A stretch of DNA of 12,191 nt from NCBI GenBank assembly GCA_005883775.1, contig VBEU01000135.1, forward strand, positions 1 through 12,191. Reading direction: 5' to 3'. Both the position numbers and the translations under genes were made by a program. The notes under the pieces are model-generated. The model ran no database searches. It saw only the letters and a list, made by a program, of their open reading frames with translations, and was not told the DNA's origin. Shown in pieces: positions 1-6,109 of this stretch. Each line of letters opens with the position of its first letter. The stretch's first letter is position 1. The stretch comes from Chloroflexota bacterium (GTDB lineage: Bacteria > Chloroflexota > Limnocylindria > P2-11E).

Positions 1-714
1 CGATGCGAGGAAGACGGCGACATTGCCCACCTCGTCCTGCGTGATATTCCGGCGCAGCGGGGCCTTCTCGACCATCAGGTCGCGAGCCTGTGAGACTCCC
101 CGCACCGCGCTGCCCGCAAGCGTCTTCAGGGGGCCCGCGGAGATGGCGTTGACCCGGACGTTGTGCGGCCCGAGGTCGGCGGCGAGATATCGGGTCTCCG
201 CCTCGAGGACCGCCTTCGCCATGGCCATCGAGTTGTAGCTCGGGACGACGCGATCCACGGCGTTGTAGGTAAGGCTCATGACCGACCCCCCGCCGGCCTT
301 GTCAAACAGAGGCAGCGCAGCCCGGCTAAGCGCGACCAGCGAATACGCGCTGATGTCGATCGCGGTCTTGAGGCCCTCGCGGCTGATCTCGTGAAACCGC
401 CCCTTCAGGTCGTCGATCGCGGCGAACGCGATCGAGTGGACGAGGATGTCGAGCCTGCCCCACCTGCGGTCGACCTCGGCGAAGAACGTGTCGATCTCTT
501 CCTGCTTCGAGACGTCGCACGGCCCAACCGGGATCGACTCGTGGTTCGGCAGCGTCGCGACGAGCTCGAGCACGTTGTCCTTCAGCCGTTCGTTGGGCCA
601 GTTGAACGCGAGCTCGGCGCCTTCGCGCTGGAACGCCGTGGCAATCCCCCAGGCGATGCTGCGCTTGTTGCCGACGCCCATGACGAGCGCTTTCTTTCCG
701 TCAAGGAGACCCAT
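1..714 (-). CDS. fabI: Enoyl-[acyl-carrier-protein] reductase (NADH), FabI type, C-terminus cut by window edge
   Basis: FabI catalyses the last, NAD(P)H-dependent step of each fatty-acid elongation cycle (trans-2-enoyl-ACP to acyl-ACP) in the cytosol. Reading down from ATG 714 gives 238 codons without a stop to base 1, so only the C-terminal ~20-30 residues are missing. Seen: a Rossmann nucleotide-binding start (LVMGVGNKRSIAWGIA, residues 10-25), the FabI-type HSIAFA strand (93-98), the catalytic pair Y160 and K167 in Y-x6-K spacing with an additional Tyr at 150 as in E. coli FabI, and SAGPLKTLA (192-200). This Y-x6-K spacing separates FabI from ordinary FabG-type SDRs (Y-x3-K). It is the last visible gene of the minus-strand run from 2553, 51 bases after the acetyltransferase stop. 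No clear Shine-Dalgarno precedes it. Identity is firm; NADH versus NADPH preference is not visible. Confidence 0.95.
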   Translation of the reverse strand, partial: MGLLDGKKALVMGVGNKRSIAWGIATAFQREGAELAFNWPNERLKDNVLELVATLPNHESIPVGPCDVSKQEEIDTFFAEVDRRWGRLDILVHSIAFAAIDDLKGRFHEISREGLKTAIDISAYSLVALSRAALPLFDKAGGGSVMSLTYNAVDRVVPSYNSMAMAKAVLEAETRYLAADLGPHNVRVNAISAGPLKTLAGSAVRGVSQARDLMVEKAPLRRNITQDEVGNVAVFLAS

Positions 715-765
715 CGCCGTGAATCATCCCAGATGTCGTCGCTCGACGTCATGGCTTTTGGTGCA

Positions 766-1314
766 CTACCTCTGCAGCGAACCGAGGTCCGCCGAGGTGA
801 GACGCATAAGGAACTCCGGTTGCGCCTCACCTGGGACGCGCACTTCCTTGAGCGGACGGAAGCCGGCCTTTTCGTAGGCGCGTATCGCCGCAACGTTGTC
901 GACCGATGGGCCGATCACGCACACGCCGATACCGTGGAATGGAAACGCGACGTCGCGCACGAACTGACGGAGCATCGCCGGTCCGTGACCCCGCCCGACG
1001 AGGTCGGCCTCACCGATGAAGAGATCGATCCCGACGGCATCCTCACCGAGCGCCAGCGCCTCGGCGTACTCGGGCGAGTCCGCGATCCGGTAGTGCTGGA
1101 GCATCCCGATGGGCCTCTGGTCCACCTCGGCGAGGTAGTGATAGGTCGGATCCTTCCCCTCGATCGCTTCGCGGTAGTCGGCGATGACCGCGTCCGGATA
1201 CGGCATCTTGACGCCGTCGTCCCACCAGCGTTTGACATGAGGCTCGAGGAGCCAGCGCCGTACGAGGCTGAGATCCTCCTCCGCGAGGGGCGCGAACGTG
1301 TAGAAGCTGCGCGT
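766..1314 (-). CDS. GNAT N-acetyltransferase, AAC(6')/RimJ-like; start codon unusual or lost
   Basis: This family transfers acetyl from acetyl-CoA to an amine (aminoglycosides in AAC(6') enzymes, siderophore intermediates or protein N-termini in relatives). Conserved sequence starts well before the first in-frame ATG (1206): FAPLAEEDLSLVRRWL then EPHVKRWW, the usual N-terminus of the family. Further on are GIDLFIGE (residues 95-102 counted from 1314), the acetyl-CoA loop GRGHGPAML (107-115) and NVAAIRAYEKAGF (140-152). Between the in-frame TGA at 1321-1323 and ATG 1206 there is no ATG, GTG or TTG. I place the start at ACG 1312-1314, one base after the upstream TAG, because it gives 182 residues (normal for the family) and fits the tight packing of the operon. 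An ATG-to-ACG mutation or a base-call error would look the same. Starting at ATG 1206 would remove 36 conserved residues. The substrate is unknown. Confidence 0.8.
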   Translation of the reverse strand, partial: TRSFYTFAPLAEEDLSLVRRWLLEPHVKRWWDDGVKMPYPDAVIADYREAIEGKDPTYHYLAEVDQRPIGMLQHYRIADSPEYAEALALGEDAVGIDLFIGEADLVGRGHGPAMLRQFVRDVAFPFHGIGVCVIGPSVDNVAAIRAYEKAGFRPLKEVRVPGEAQPEFLMRLTSADLGSLQR

Positions 1315-1315
1315 A

Positions 1316-1561
1316 CTAGTTCAAGCGACGCGGAGGCTCGTCGTCATCGACTCTGTGACCGCGCCAGTACTTGATCTCCCCACGCCGGCCGCCACCACCC
1401 GGCCGCGGACGAGCCTGATCCAGCGTGAGTAGGTACGCGACCACTCCGAACACCAACCCAACCAACGTGGCGTCGCTGACCAAATCGAGCTGGTAGGCGA
1501 TCGTCTCGCCTGCGGCAACGGCAAGACAGATGAACAGGAGTCGCCACAACGCCGACGTCAC
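1316..1561 (-). CDS. Small two-helix membrane protein, function unknown
   Basis: An 81-residue protein that I do not recognise. The GTG start (1559-1561) overlaps the TGA stop of the upstream deaminase-like gene in the motif GTGA, so translational coupling is likely. The frame stays open far upstream, but only inside the deaminase gene, so the GTGA start is preferred. Seen: two hydrophobic segments, residues about 5-22 (LWRLLFICLAVAA) and 32-49 (ATLVGLVFGVVAYLLTL), separated by a short polar loop (AYQLDLVSD), followed by a charged cytosol-like tail with a Gly/Arg-rich patch (RPRPGGGGRRG) and an acidic/basic end. The acetyltransferase frame begins one base after its TAG stop. It may be an accessory membrane protein, but nothing in the sequence points to a particular job. 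The coding call rests on the hydrophobic pattern and the overlap geometry. Confidence 0.65.
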   Translation of the reverse strand: MTSALWRLLFICLAVAAGETIAYQLDLVSDATLVGLVFGVVAYLLTLDQARPRPGGGGRRGEIKYWRGHRVDDDEPPRRLN

Positions 1562-2553
1562 AAGCGCCCGTTCCGCGGCAGGAATGAGGCTTCTTTCGCC
1601 CACGCACCGCATTCCACGAGCTCCTCCTTCGTGACCCAGCCGCTGCGCACCGCGAGGCGAAGCTCGTCCCGTAGCGTGGTCTCGAGCATCTCCGGGCCGT
1701 CGGTATTGAACGAGAAACGCACCTTGTGCTTCTTGAAGACCTCGATGTATTCGCCAAGCTCGTCCGCGTCCTTCACCACTTTCGAATCGAGATTGGAAGA
1801 GGGGCATATCTCCAGGAGCACGCCGCGCTCCGCCAGCCGCTTGCAGAGCGCCGCGTTCCGCGCCGCGTGGATCCCGTGACCGATGCGGTCGGGCTCGAGG
1901 TACTGGAGCACTTCGTCGACGCTCTCCCAGTCCTCATCCTCCCCGGCGTGGACGGTGACACCGAGGCCCGCCTTGCGTGCCTTCTTGAACAGCGACGCGT
2001 AATCGCGGTAGTGGAAGTCCGGATTCTTTCCGCCGGCGATGTCAATACCGACAACGCCACGGTGGCGGTACGCGATCGCCTTCTCGACGAGGATCGCGTT
2101 CAGGGTTTGATCGAACGTGCGATCCAGACAGAAAATGAGTCCGGCCTTCACGGGATAGTCGAGAAGGGCACGATCGAGGCCGCGGATGGACGCATTGATG
2201 ATGTGATCGAGGTCCCGCTCCCCGCCGCGATTCCGTTTCATGGGGTTATAGCGGAGCTCGAGGGTCGTAATGTTCGCCTTGCGGTAGGCGCCACCGACCA
2301 CCTCGTACACGGACTGCTCCACCGCCAGCGGGCTAGATTGAATGAGCTCGGTCCAGTGATAGAGCGCCAGGAAGTCCTCGAAGGACTTCTTGGATTGTTT
2401 GCGCACAGTGATGAGATCGACGAATTCCCAATAATCCTTGGTCGGCAAGCGAATGCCCTGATCGTGCGCGATCCCCCACATCGCGGCCGGATCCACGGCA
2501 CCGCCGAGATGCACGTGCAGCTCGGTCAACTCATCGCCAAGAGGATGTGGCAC
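1558..2553 (-). CDS. Adenosine-deaminase-family amidohydrolase with altered substrate-contact residues
   Basis: Members of this zinc-dependent family remove the amino group from adenosine, adenine or related purines. This 331-residue protein has the usual length and the full metal/catalytic set: H13 and H15 (ELHVHLGGA), GIDIAGG (169-175), H202 and E205 (VHAGED), H226 (RIGHGIHA), CPSSN (250-254) and D285 (NTDGPEM). Two family-typical Asp residues are Gly here: HxHLDG is HVHLGG (G17) and TDDP is TDGP (G286). In mouse adenosine deaminase the equivalents, D19 and D296, contact the ribose 5'-OH and purine N7, so the substrate may not be plain adenosine. The start is GTG 2551-2553 with no Shine-Dalgarno; a TAGCCT box lies 9 bases upstream. 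It is the first gene of the run leading to fabI and overlaps the small membrane gene by four bases. Confidence 0.88.
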   Translation of the reverse strand: MPHPLGDELTELHVHLGGAVDPAAMWGIAHDQGIRLPTKDYWEFVDLITVRKQSKKSFEDFLALYHWTELIQSSPLAVEQSVYEVVGGAYRKANITTLELRYNPMKRNRGGERDLDHIINASIRGLDRALLDYPVKAGLIFCLDRTFDQTLNAILVEKAIAYRHRGVVGIDIAGGKNPDFHYRDYASLFKKARKAGLGVTVHAGEDEDWESVDEVLQYLEPDRIGHGIHAARNAALCKRLAERGVLLEICPSSNLDSKVVKDADELGEYIEVFKKHKVRFSFNTDGPEMLETTLRDELRLAVRSGWVTKEELVECGAWAKEASFLPRNGRL

Positions 2554-2562
2554 TAGGGACGA

Positions 2563-2568
2563 AGGCTA
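2563..2568 (-). promoter_or_regulatory. Candidate -10 box of the deaminase-like gene
   Basis: On the minus strand TAGCCT (TANNNT) ends 9 bases before GTG 2553. This spacing would put the transcript start only 1-3 bases before the start codon, i.e. an essentially leaderless message, consistent with the missing Shine-Dalgarno. I see no convincing -35. It is a short motif and could be chance; it is supported mainly by similar boxes ahead of the genes at 4762 and 6737. Confidence 0.3.
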
Positions 2569-2668
2569 GCCGAGGCTTGCTTCAGGCTGAGCGGGTCCTG
2601 TCCCGGGCTCGGGGCCGCGCGCTCGCCGCACCCTCCCGCCTTACCGCGTCAGTCGCTTCGCTCCTGCC

Positions 2669-2700
2669 GCGAGGCGGGTCCCGGGGGACCCGCGGCTCGC
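2669..2700. repeat. GC-rich intergenic hairpin in the 2554-2755 gap
   Basis: The gene-free stretch between the small broken gene (stop 2756) and the deaminase-like gene (start 2553) holds one strong inverted repeat: GCGAG + GCGGGTCC, loop CGGG, GGACCCGC, two unpaired bases, then CTCGC. The inner stem is 8-9 perfect GC-rich pairs with a 5-bp outer stem. No T-run follows on either strand, so it is not a classical intrinsic terminator, although it could slow or end the transcript coming from 3443. It may be a REP-like dispersed element. Nothing else is recognisable in this gap except the candidate promoter next to 2553. Confidence 0.6.
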
Positions 2701-2755
2701 GCACAACCCTCTCGCCCGTGCCACCCGCTCAGGCGCGTATCGGCCGACGTGCCCC

Positions 2756-3122
2756 CTAGCTCCCCTGCTCTCGCGTTGGAGGACGGCGCACTCGTCGGCG
2801 GCGCCGCGGCCGCGAGGGTGCGCCCTCTGGATGGTCGCGCCAGACGATGTGTCCGTCGTCGTCGGCAGACGCGATCTGGACAAGGCGGTCCCAGAATTCA
2901 GCGCGCCGGATGTCTTGCTCGGCTTGCTCGCGGCTTTACCTTCCAACCGTTCTCGGTGAGCTGGTCGAGGAGATAAGCGATCTCGGTCAGCCGTTTCGGT
3001 GTCTCGGCGACGTATTGACGGAGCCATCCGGAGTACGTGCGTTTACCGCGATCGGCTCGATCGAGCTCGTCGCGCACCGTTCCGAACACGTGGATGAGGA
3101 TGAATGTCGGCGACGACGCCAC
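2756..3122 (-). pseudogene. Small gene of unknown function, interrupted by a one-base frameshift
   Basis: From GTG 3120-3122 the first frame gives a credible protein (TFILIHVFGTVRDELDRADR, then SGWLRQYVAETPKRLTEIAYLL and DQLTENGWKV) and then turns into an Arg/Ala/Ser-rich tail ending at 2898. The next frame carries on with equally protein-like sequence (REQAEQDIRRAEFWDRLVQI, then ASADDDGHIVWRDHPEGA) and a basic C-terminus ending at TAG 2756-2758. That frame has a TAA just upstream and no start codon of its own, so the two halves belong together. Removing one A from the AAA run at 2935-2937 joins them as ...NGWKVSREQAEQ..., about 120 residues, with one long helical region. I do not recognise the family. 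It follows the gene at 3132-3443 by nine bases and is probably cotranscribed. The lesion may be a homopolymer sequencing error, a real mutation or, least likely, programmed frameshifting. Confidence 0.55.
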
Positions 3123-3131
3123 GTCGGGAGT

Positions 3132-3443
3132 TTAGCCGCGCTCCTCTACGAAGCGATAGCCGCCGTCGGAGTCCTTCGCGATCACAACGAGCGCGCCGTT
3201 CTTGAAGCCTGTCTGTCCCTTGAGCGCCTGGCAGATGAGGTGGTAGTGCTCGTGCTCCGGCGGAACGCACTCGCAGCGCTCGCTCTTGATCTCCGCGTCA
3301 AATCGGCGCGCGCCTATGCGAAGAGCCACACGCTCGCCGGGGCCTGGGAAAAGCTTCCAAGCGTCCTTGGTGATCAGGATGCGGGTCTTTCGAACGTCCT
3401 CGCCGCTAAGCCGGTGACGATAGGTCGATCGGGAAACACTCAT
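3132..3443 (-). CDS. Small protein of unknown function with Cys/His cluster
   Basis: A 103-residue protein starting at ATG 3441-3443 (MSVSRSTYRHRLSGEDVRKT). The frame is open further upstream towards glcF, but that part reads like non-coding sequence, so this ATG is preferred. The fold looks beta-rich: RILITKDAWKLFPGPG, then ERVALRIGARRFDAEIKSE, then GALVVIAK, GGYRFVEE at the end. In the middle lies CECVPPEHEHYHL (two Cys and three His within 13 residues), which could bind a metal. I cannot assign a family; the alternating hydrophobic strands suggest a small barrel-like nucleic-acid or ligand-binding domain, which is inference only. It lies 73 bases after the glcF stop and 9 bases before the next, frameshifted, small gene on the same strand, so the two probably form a unit. 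Codon use fits a real gene. Confidence 0.75.
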   Translation of the reverse strand: MSVSRSTYRHRLSGEDVRKTRILITKDAWKLFPGPGERVALRIGARRFDAEIKSERCECVPPEHEHYHLICQALKGQTGFKNGALVVIAKDSDGGYRFVEERG

Positions 3444-3516
3444 GCCTGCACATATTTTCGCATGAAACGCGCCCGTCTGCTCGCACCGAAACGGGCTCGG
3501 GCCCTTGACGCGCGTG

Positions 3517-4722
3517 CTAGGGGTCGCCCGCCATCGCGAGGTCGGGATCATCCAGAAAACGAGCGAGGTGCACGACGCGCGCGCTCGAGCCGGCGGCGCG
3601 CAGACCGGCCGCTATCTGGAGGATGCAGCCCGGGTTCGCGCTCACGATCACGTCCGGCGAGGCGTCGATGATCTTGCGCACCTTGTCCTGCTGCAGCTGC
3701 CGCGCGATCTCCGGGTGGGTCAGGTTGTAAATACCGGCGCTCCCGCAGCACCGCTCGGCGTCTTCGATGTCGACGAGGGTTACGCCCTCGATCGCGCGAA
3801 GAAGTGCCCGCGGTTGAGCGCGGATCCGCTGCCCGTGTGCGAGGTGACAGGCGTCCTGGTACACGACGCGAACGGCCCGCCGGGTGCGCCCCGGATGGGC
3901 CTTCACGACCTCGCTGACGTCGCGGACCCGGGCCGCGAATGCCTTGGCGCGATCAGCCCACAAGGGATCGCTGCCGAGGACGTGCCCGTAGTCCTTCAGG
4001 TGCGCGCCGCACCCCGCCGCGTTGACGACCACCTTCGCATCGCTACCGGAAAAAGCATCGATGTTGAGGCGCGCGAGCTGGCGCGCGCGTTCGCCGTCGC
4101 CGGCGTGCGCATGCAGGGCGCCGCAGCAGGTCTGCTCCTCGGGGACGCTGACGACCAGTCCGCCGCGCTCCAGGATGCGCACGGTCGCGCGCTCGGTCTC
4201 ACCGAAGGACTCGCGCATGATGCAGCCCGCGAAGACGCTCACATCGGCGCCCTCGCGGTCGACGCCGCGGAACGGCGGTCCTTCCGCGCGAGCCGCCAGC
4301 GACGAGGCCCAGCCGACGCGGCCGGGCAAGCGAGCGGCCATCCGCGCGAGACCAAGGCGCGCGCCGATGTCCGCGAGACGGGCCGCCAAAGCGAGTCGCC
4401 GCGGACGCGCGACGGTATCGAGCGCGGCCCGCGCGAATGCTCCGCTGTCCTCGCGATCCTGCAAGATCTCGCGCGCGCCCTCCATGATCCGACCGAACGG
4501 CACACCCGATGGGCACGCGGTCTCGCACGCACGGCACACCAGACACGCCTCGAGGTGATCGACGGTCGTGTCGCTCGGCGCGGCCGGACTCGCGACGACC
4601 GTTCGGATCAGCTGGATCCGTCCGCGCGGCGAGTCCGCCTCATCGCCCAGGACGCGATAGGTCGGGCAATCGTTGAGGCAGAGACCGCAGGAGATACACG
4701 TCGCGAGATCCTCGGAGCTCAC
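3517..4722 (-). CDS. glcF: Glycolate oxidase iron-sulfur subunit (GlcF-like)
   Basis: GlcF carries electrons from the flavin subunit GlcD during oxidation of glycolate, or of lactate or another 2-hydroxyacid, to the 2-oxoacid and on to the respiratory chain. This 401-residue protein is complete. Two 4Fe-4S motifs of ferredoxin type lie at C9-x2-C12-x2-C15-x3-C19-P (CISCGLCLNDCP) and C60-x2-C63-x2-C66-x3-C70-P (CLVCRACETACP). They are followed by two CCG (cysteine-rich) domains with the signatures TCCGALHAHAG...AAGCGAHLKDYG and ACHLAHG...ERCCGSAGIYN...ANPGC. The start chosen is GTG 4720-4722 (MSSEDLATCISC); there is no earlier in-frame start before the divergent glcD gene, and longer readings run antisense through glcD. 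No good Shine-Dalgarno is seen. It is divergent from glcD with 39 bases between them. No GlcE-like subunit is present in the window. Confidence 0.93.
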   Translation of the reverse strand: MSSEDLATCISCGLCLNDCPTYRVLGDEADSPRGRIQLIRTVVASPAAPSDTTVDHLEACLVCRACETACPSGVPFGRIMEGAREILQDREDSGAFARAALDTVARPRRLALAARLADIGARLGLARMAARLPGRVGWASSLAARAEGPPFRGVDREGADVSVFAGCIMRESFGETERATVRILERGGLVVSVPEEQTCCGALHAHAGDGERARQLARLNIDAFSGSDAKVVVNAAGCGAHLKDYGHVLGSDPLWADRAKAFAARVRDVSEVVKAHPGRTRRAVRVVYQDACHLAHGQRIRAQPRALLRAIEGVTLVDIEDAERCCGSAGIYNLTHPEIARQLQQDKVRKIIDASPDVIVSANPGCILQIAAGLRAAGSSARVVHLARFLDDPDLAMAGDP

Positions 4723-4748
4723 AGGGGTGAAAGAGAGTGCGATGTCCC

Positions 4749-4755
4749 TAGCATA
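4749..4755. promoter_or_regulatory. Candidate shared -10 region of divergent glcF and glcD
   Basis: The seven bases TAGCATA give TAGCAT on the plus strand and TATGCT on the minus strand, so both strands carry a TANNNT box in the 39-base gap. The plus box ends 7 bases before ATG 4762, which fits a leaderless glcD message. The minus box lies about 27 bases before GTG 4722, leaving a short leader. No clear -35 is seen on either side. If real, RNA polymerase could engage only one direction at a time. Confidence 0.35.
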
Positions 4756-4761
4756 CGGACG

Positions 4762-6109
4762 ATGGCGATCGGCACAGCGAGCATCGCCGCGCGATTGCGC
4801 GAGGTCGTCCCGAGCGAGCGCGTCATCGACGATCCCGCGACGCTGCTCCCCTACTCGTACGACGCCTCGTTCTGGTCCCTGCGCCAGCGGCGGACGCCGG
4901 CCGCCGTCGTCGTTCCCGAGTCCACCGCCGAGGTCGTTGCGGTCGTCGGGGTCGCGAACGAGACCGAGACGCCGATCGTCCCACGGGGGGCCGGGACCGG
5001 ACAGACCGGCGGCGCGATCGCGCCCGAAGGCGGCATTGTGATCTCGTTCGCGCGCATGCGGAGGATCGTCGAGATCGATCGCCGCAATCTGCAGGCGATC
5101 GTCGAGCCGGGTCTCGTGTACTTCGACTTTCAGAACGCTCTGGCCGGTCGCGGCCTCGAGCGGACCGCATGCGGTCCGCTGGGGCACGACGTCGGCGTAC
5201 GTCCTCGGCACCGAGGTCGTGCTCGCGGATGGCTCGGTCATCACCACCGGCGGCGTGCATTCGAAGGCGCTCAAGTCCTCGAGCGGGATCGACCTCACGA
5301 AGCTGTTCGTCGGATCCGAGGGGACGCTCGGCATCTTCACGCGTCTCCGTCTGCGTGTTCAGCCGCGGCCGCCGGCGCGTGCGGTCATTCTCGCCGGTTA
5401 CAGAGCGCTCGAGGACACCGTCGCGTCGCTCGACGATCTCTTCGAGGCGGGCATTCTTCCGTCGACCGCGGAGCTTTTGGACAAGAGCGCGGTCGACGCG
5501 CTCCAGCTCTGGCGTCCCGAGCTCGAGCTACCGGAGGGCGAGGCTGTCCTCTTCATCGAGGTCGAGGGCACGCCGGAGCAGGTCGCCGCGAACGTGCGCT
5601 ACACCGACGGCATCGTCCGCAAGCGCGCGACGGTCACGCGCTTCGCCGAGGACGAGAAGGAGATCACGCGTCTCTGGGCCGGCCGCAGCGGGCTCGCCGC
5701 CGCGACAGCGCTCGCGCATCCGGGGAAGCACCGCATCTTCGCGGGCGAGGATCTCGCGGTGCCTCTTTCGGAGATCCCGCAGACCGTGCGCCGGGCGCGC
5801 GAGATGGGGGCCGAGCTCGGGATCGCAGTCGTCTTCTACGGGCACTTCGGAGACGGCAACGTGCACTCCGCGATCCTCGTCGACCCCGACGATCCGGACG
5901 AGGTCCGCCGCGCTGACGAGCTCGCCGACCGGCTGCATAAGCTCGCGATCGAGGTCGGGGGCACCGTCACCGGCGAGCACGGCACCGGCGCGGTCCGCGC
6001 TCGCTACATGCGCGCCGAGCATGGCGACGCGCTGGACGTGATGAAGCGGATCAAGGACGTGATGGACCCGAAGGGGCTGTTGAATCCGGGAAAGCTGTAC
6101 GGTCCCTAG
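4762..6109 (+). pseudogene. glcD: FAD-linked oxidase, GlcD-like; frame broken by an internal deletion
   Basis: GlcD is the FAD subunit that oxidises glycolate or a related 2-hydroxyacid. Part one, from ATG 4762, runs 132-133 codons: the FAD_binding_4 start with PAAVVVPEST, the diphosphate loop PRGAGTGQTGGA (74-85) and LVYFDFQNALAGRGL. Part two, in another frame from about 5159 to TAG 6107-6109, begins SGPHAVRWGTTSAYVLGTEV and continues through the FAD-oxidase C-terminal domain (FVGSEGTLGI, FYGHFGDGNVH, GEHGTGAVR, NPGKLYG). The segment normally between them, roughly 22-24 residues of the type PPDPSS...TIGGNVAxNAGG, is absent, and the size lost is not a multiple of three. The junction lies at the left edge of a perfect 22-base palindrome. 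As read, no active protein could be made; either the gene is dead or the assembly dropped about 70 bases here. Divergent partner: glcF. Its stop overlaps that of the next gene. Confidence 0.85.
5159..5180. repeat. Perfect 22-base palindrome at the glcD breakpoint
   Basis: AGCGGACCGCA followed directly by TGCGGTCCGCT, an exact inverted repeat with no loop. Read in the downstream glcD frame it encodes the conserved SGPHAVR segment, so it may simply be native coding sequence. Its left edge coincides with the point where about 22-24 codons are missing, which makes it a plausible cause of a real deletion or of an assembly or polymerase artefact. Confidence 0.85.

Noticed and set aside
1321..1347. 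TGA at 1321-1323 as a recoded codon in the acetyltransferase gene
   Set aside because: TGA serves as the normal stop for several neighbouring genes (deaminase-like, E1-beta, E2, SRPBCC), and there is no selenocysteine-type context, so a changed code or read-through is unlikely.
1726..2556. A 276-codon plus-strand frame opposite the deaminase-like gene
   Set aside because: The minus strand carries all the family motifs (HVHLGG, HAGE, CPSSN, NTDGP); the plus frame is its antisense shadow with no recognisable domain.
2641..3027. A 128-codon minus-strand frame across the hairpin gap
   Set aside because: It reads as Arg/Gly/Ala-rich sequence, spans the hairpin and conflicts with the more protein-like joined frame 2756-3122.
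3486..3516. Possible terminator after glcF
   Set aside because: GGGC-CCGA-GCCC followed by GTTT can be drawn on the minus strand, but the stem is only four pairs and the T-run is three bases; too weak to annotate.
4749..4762. TAGCATA as an operator for a regulator
   Set aside because: Seven bases are too short to support a binding-site claim, and no regulator gene is visible nearby; kept only as a candidate -10.
3505..5916. An 803-codon open frame on the plus strand
   Set aside because: Its first part is antisense to the clearly conserved glcF and its last part is out of frame with the glcD C-terminal domain; only 4762 to about 5158 is real coding sequence. Long open frames on the opposite strand are expected at this base composition.
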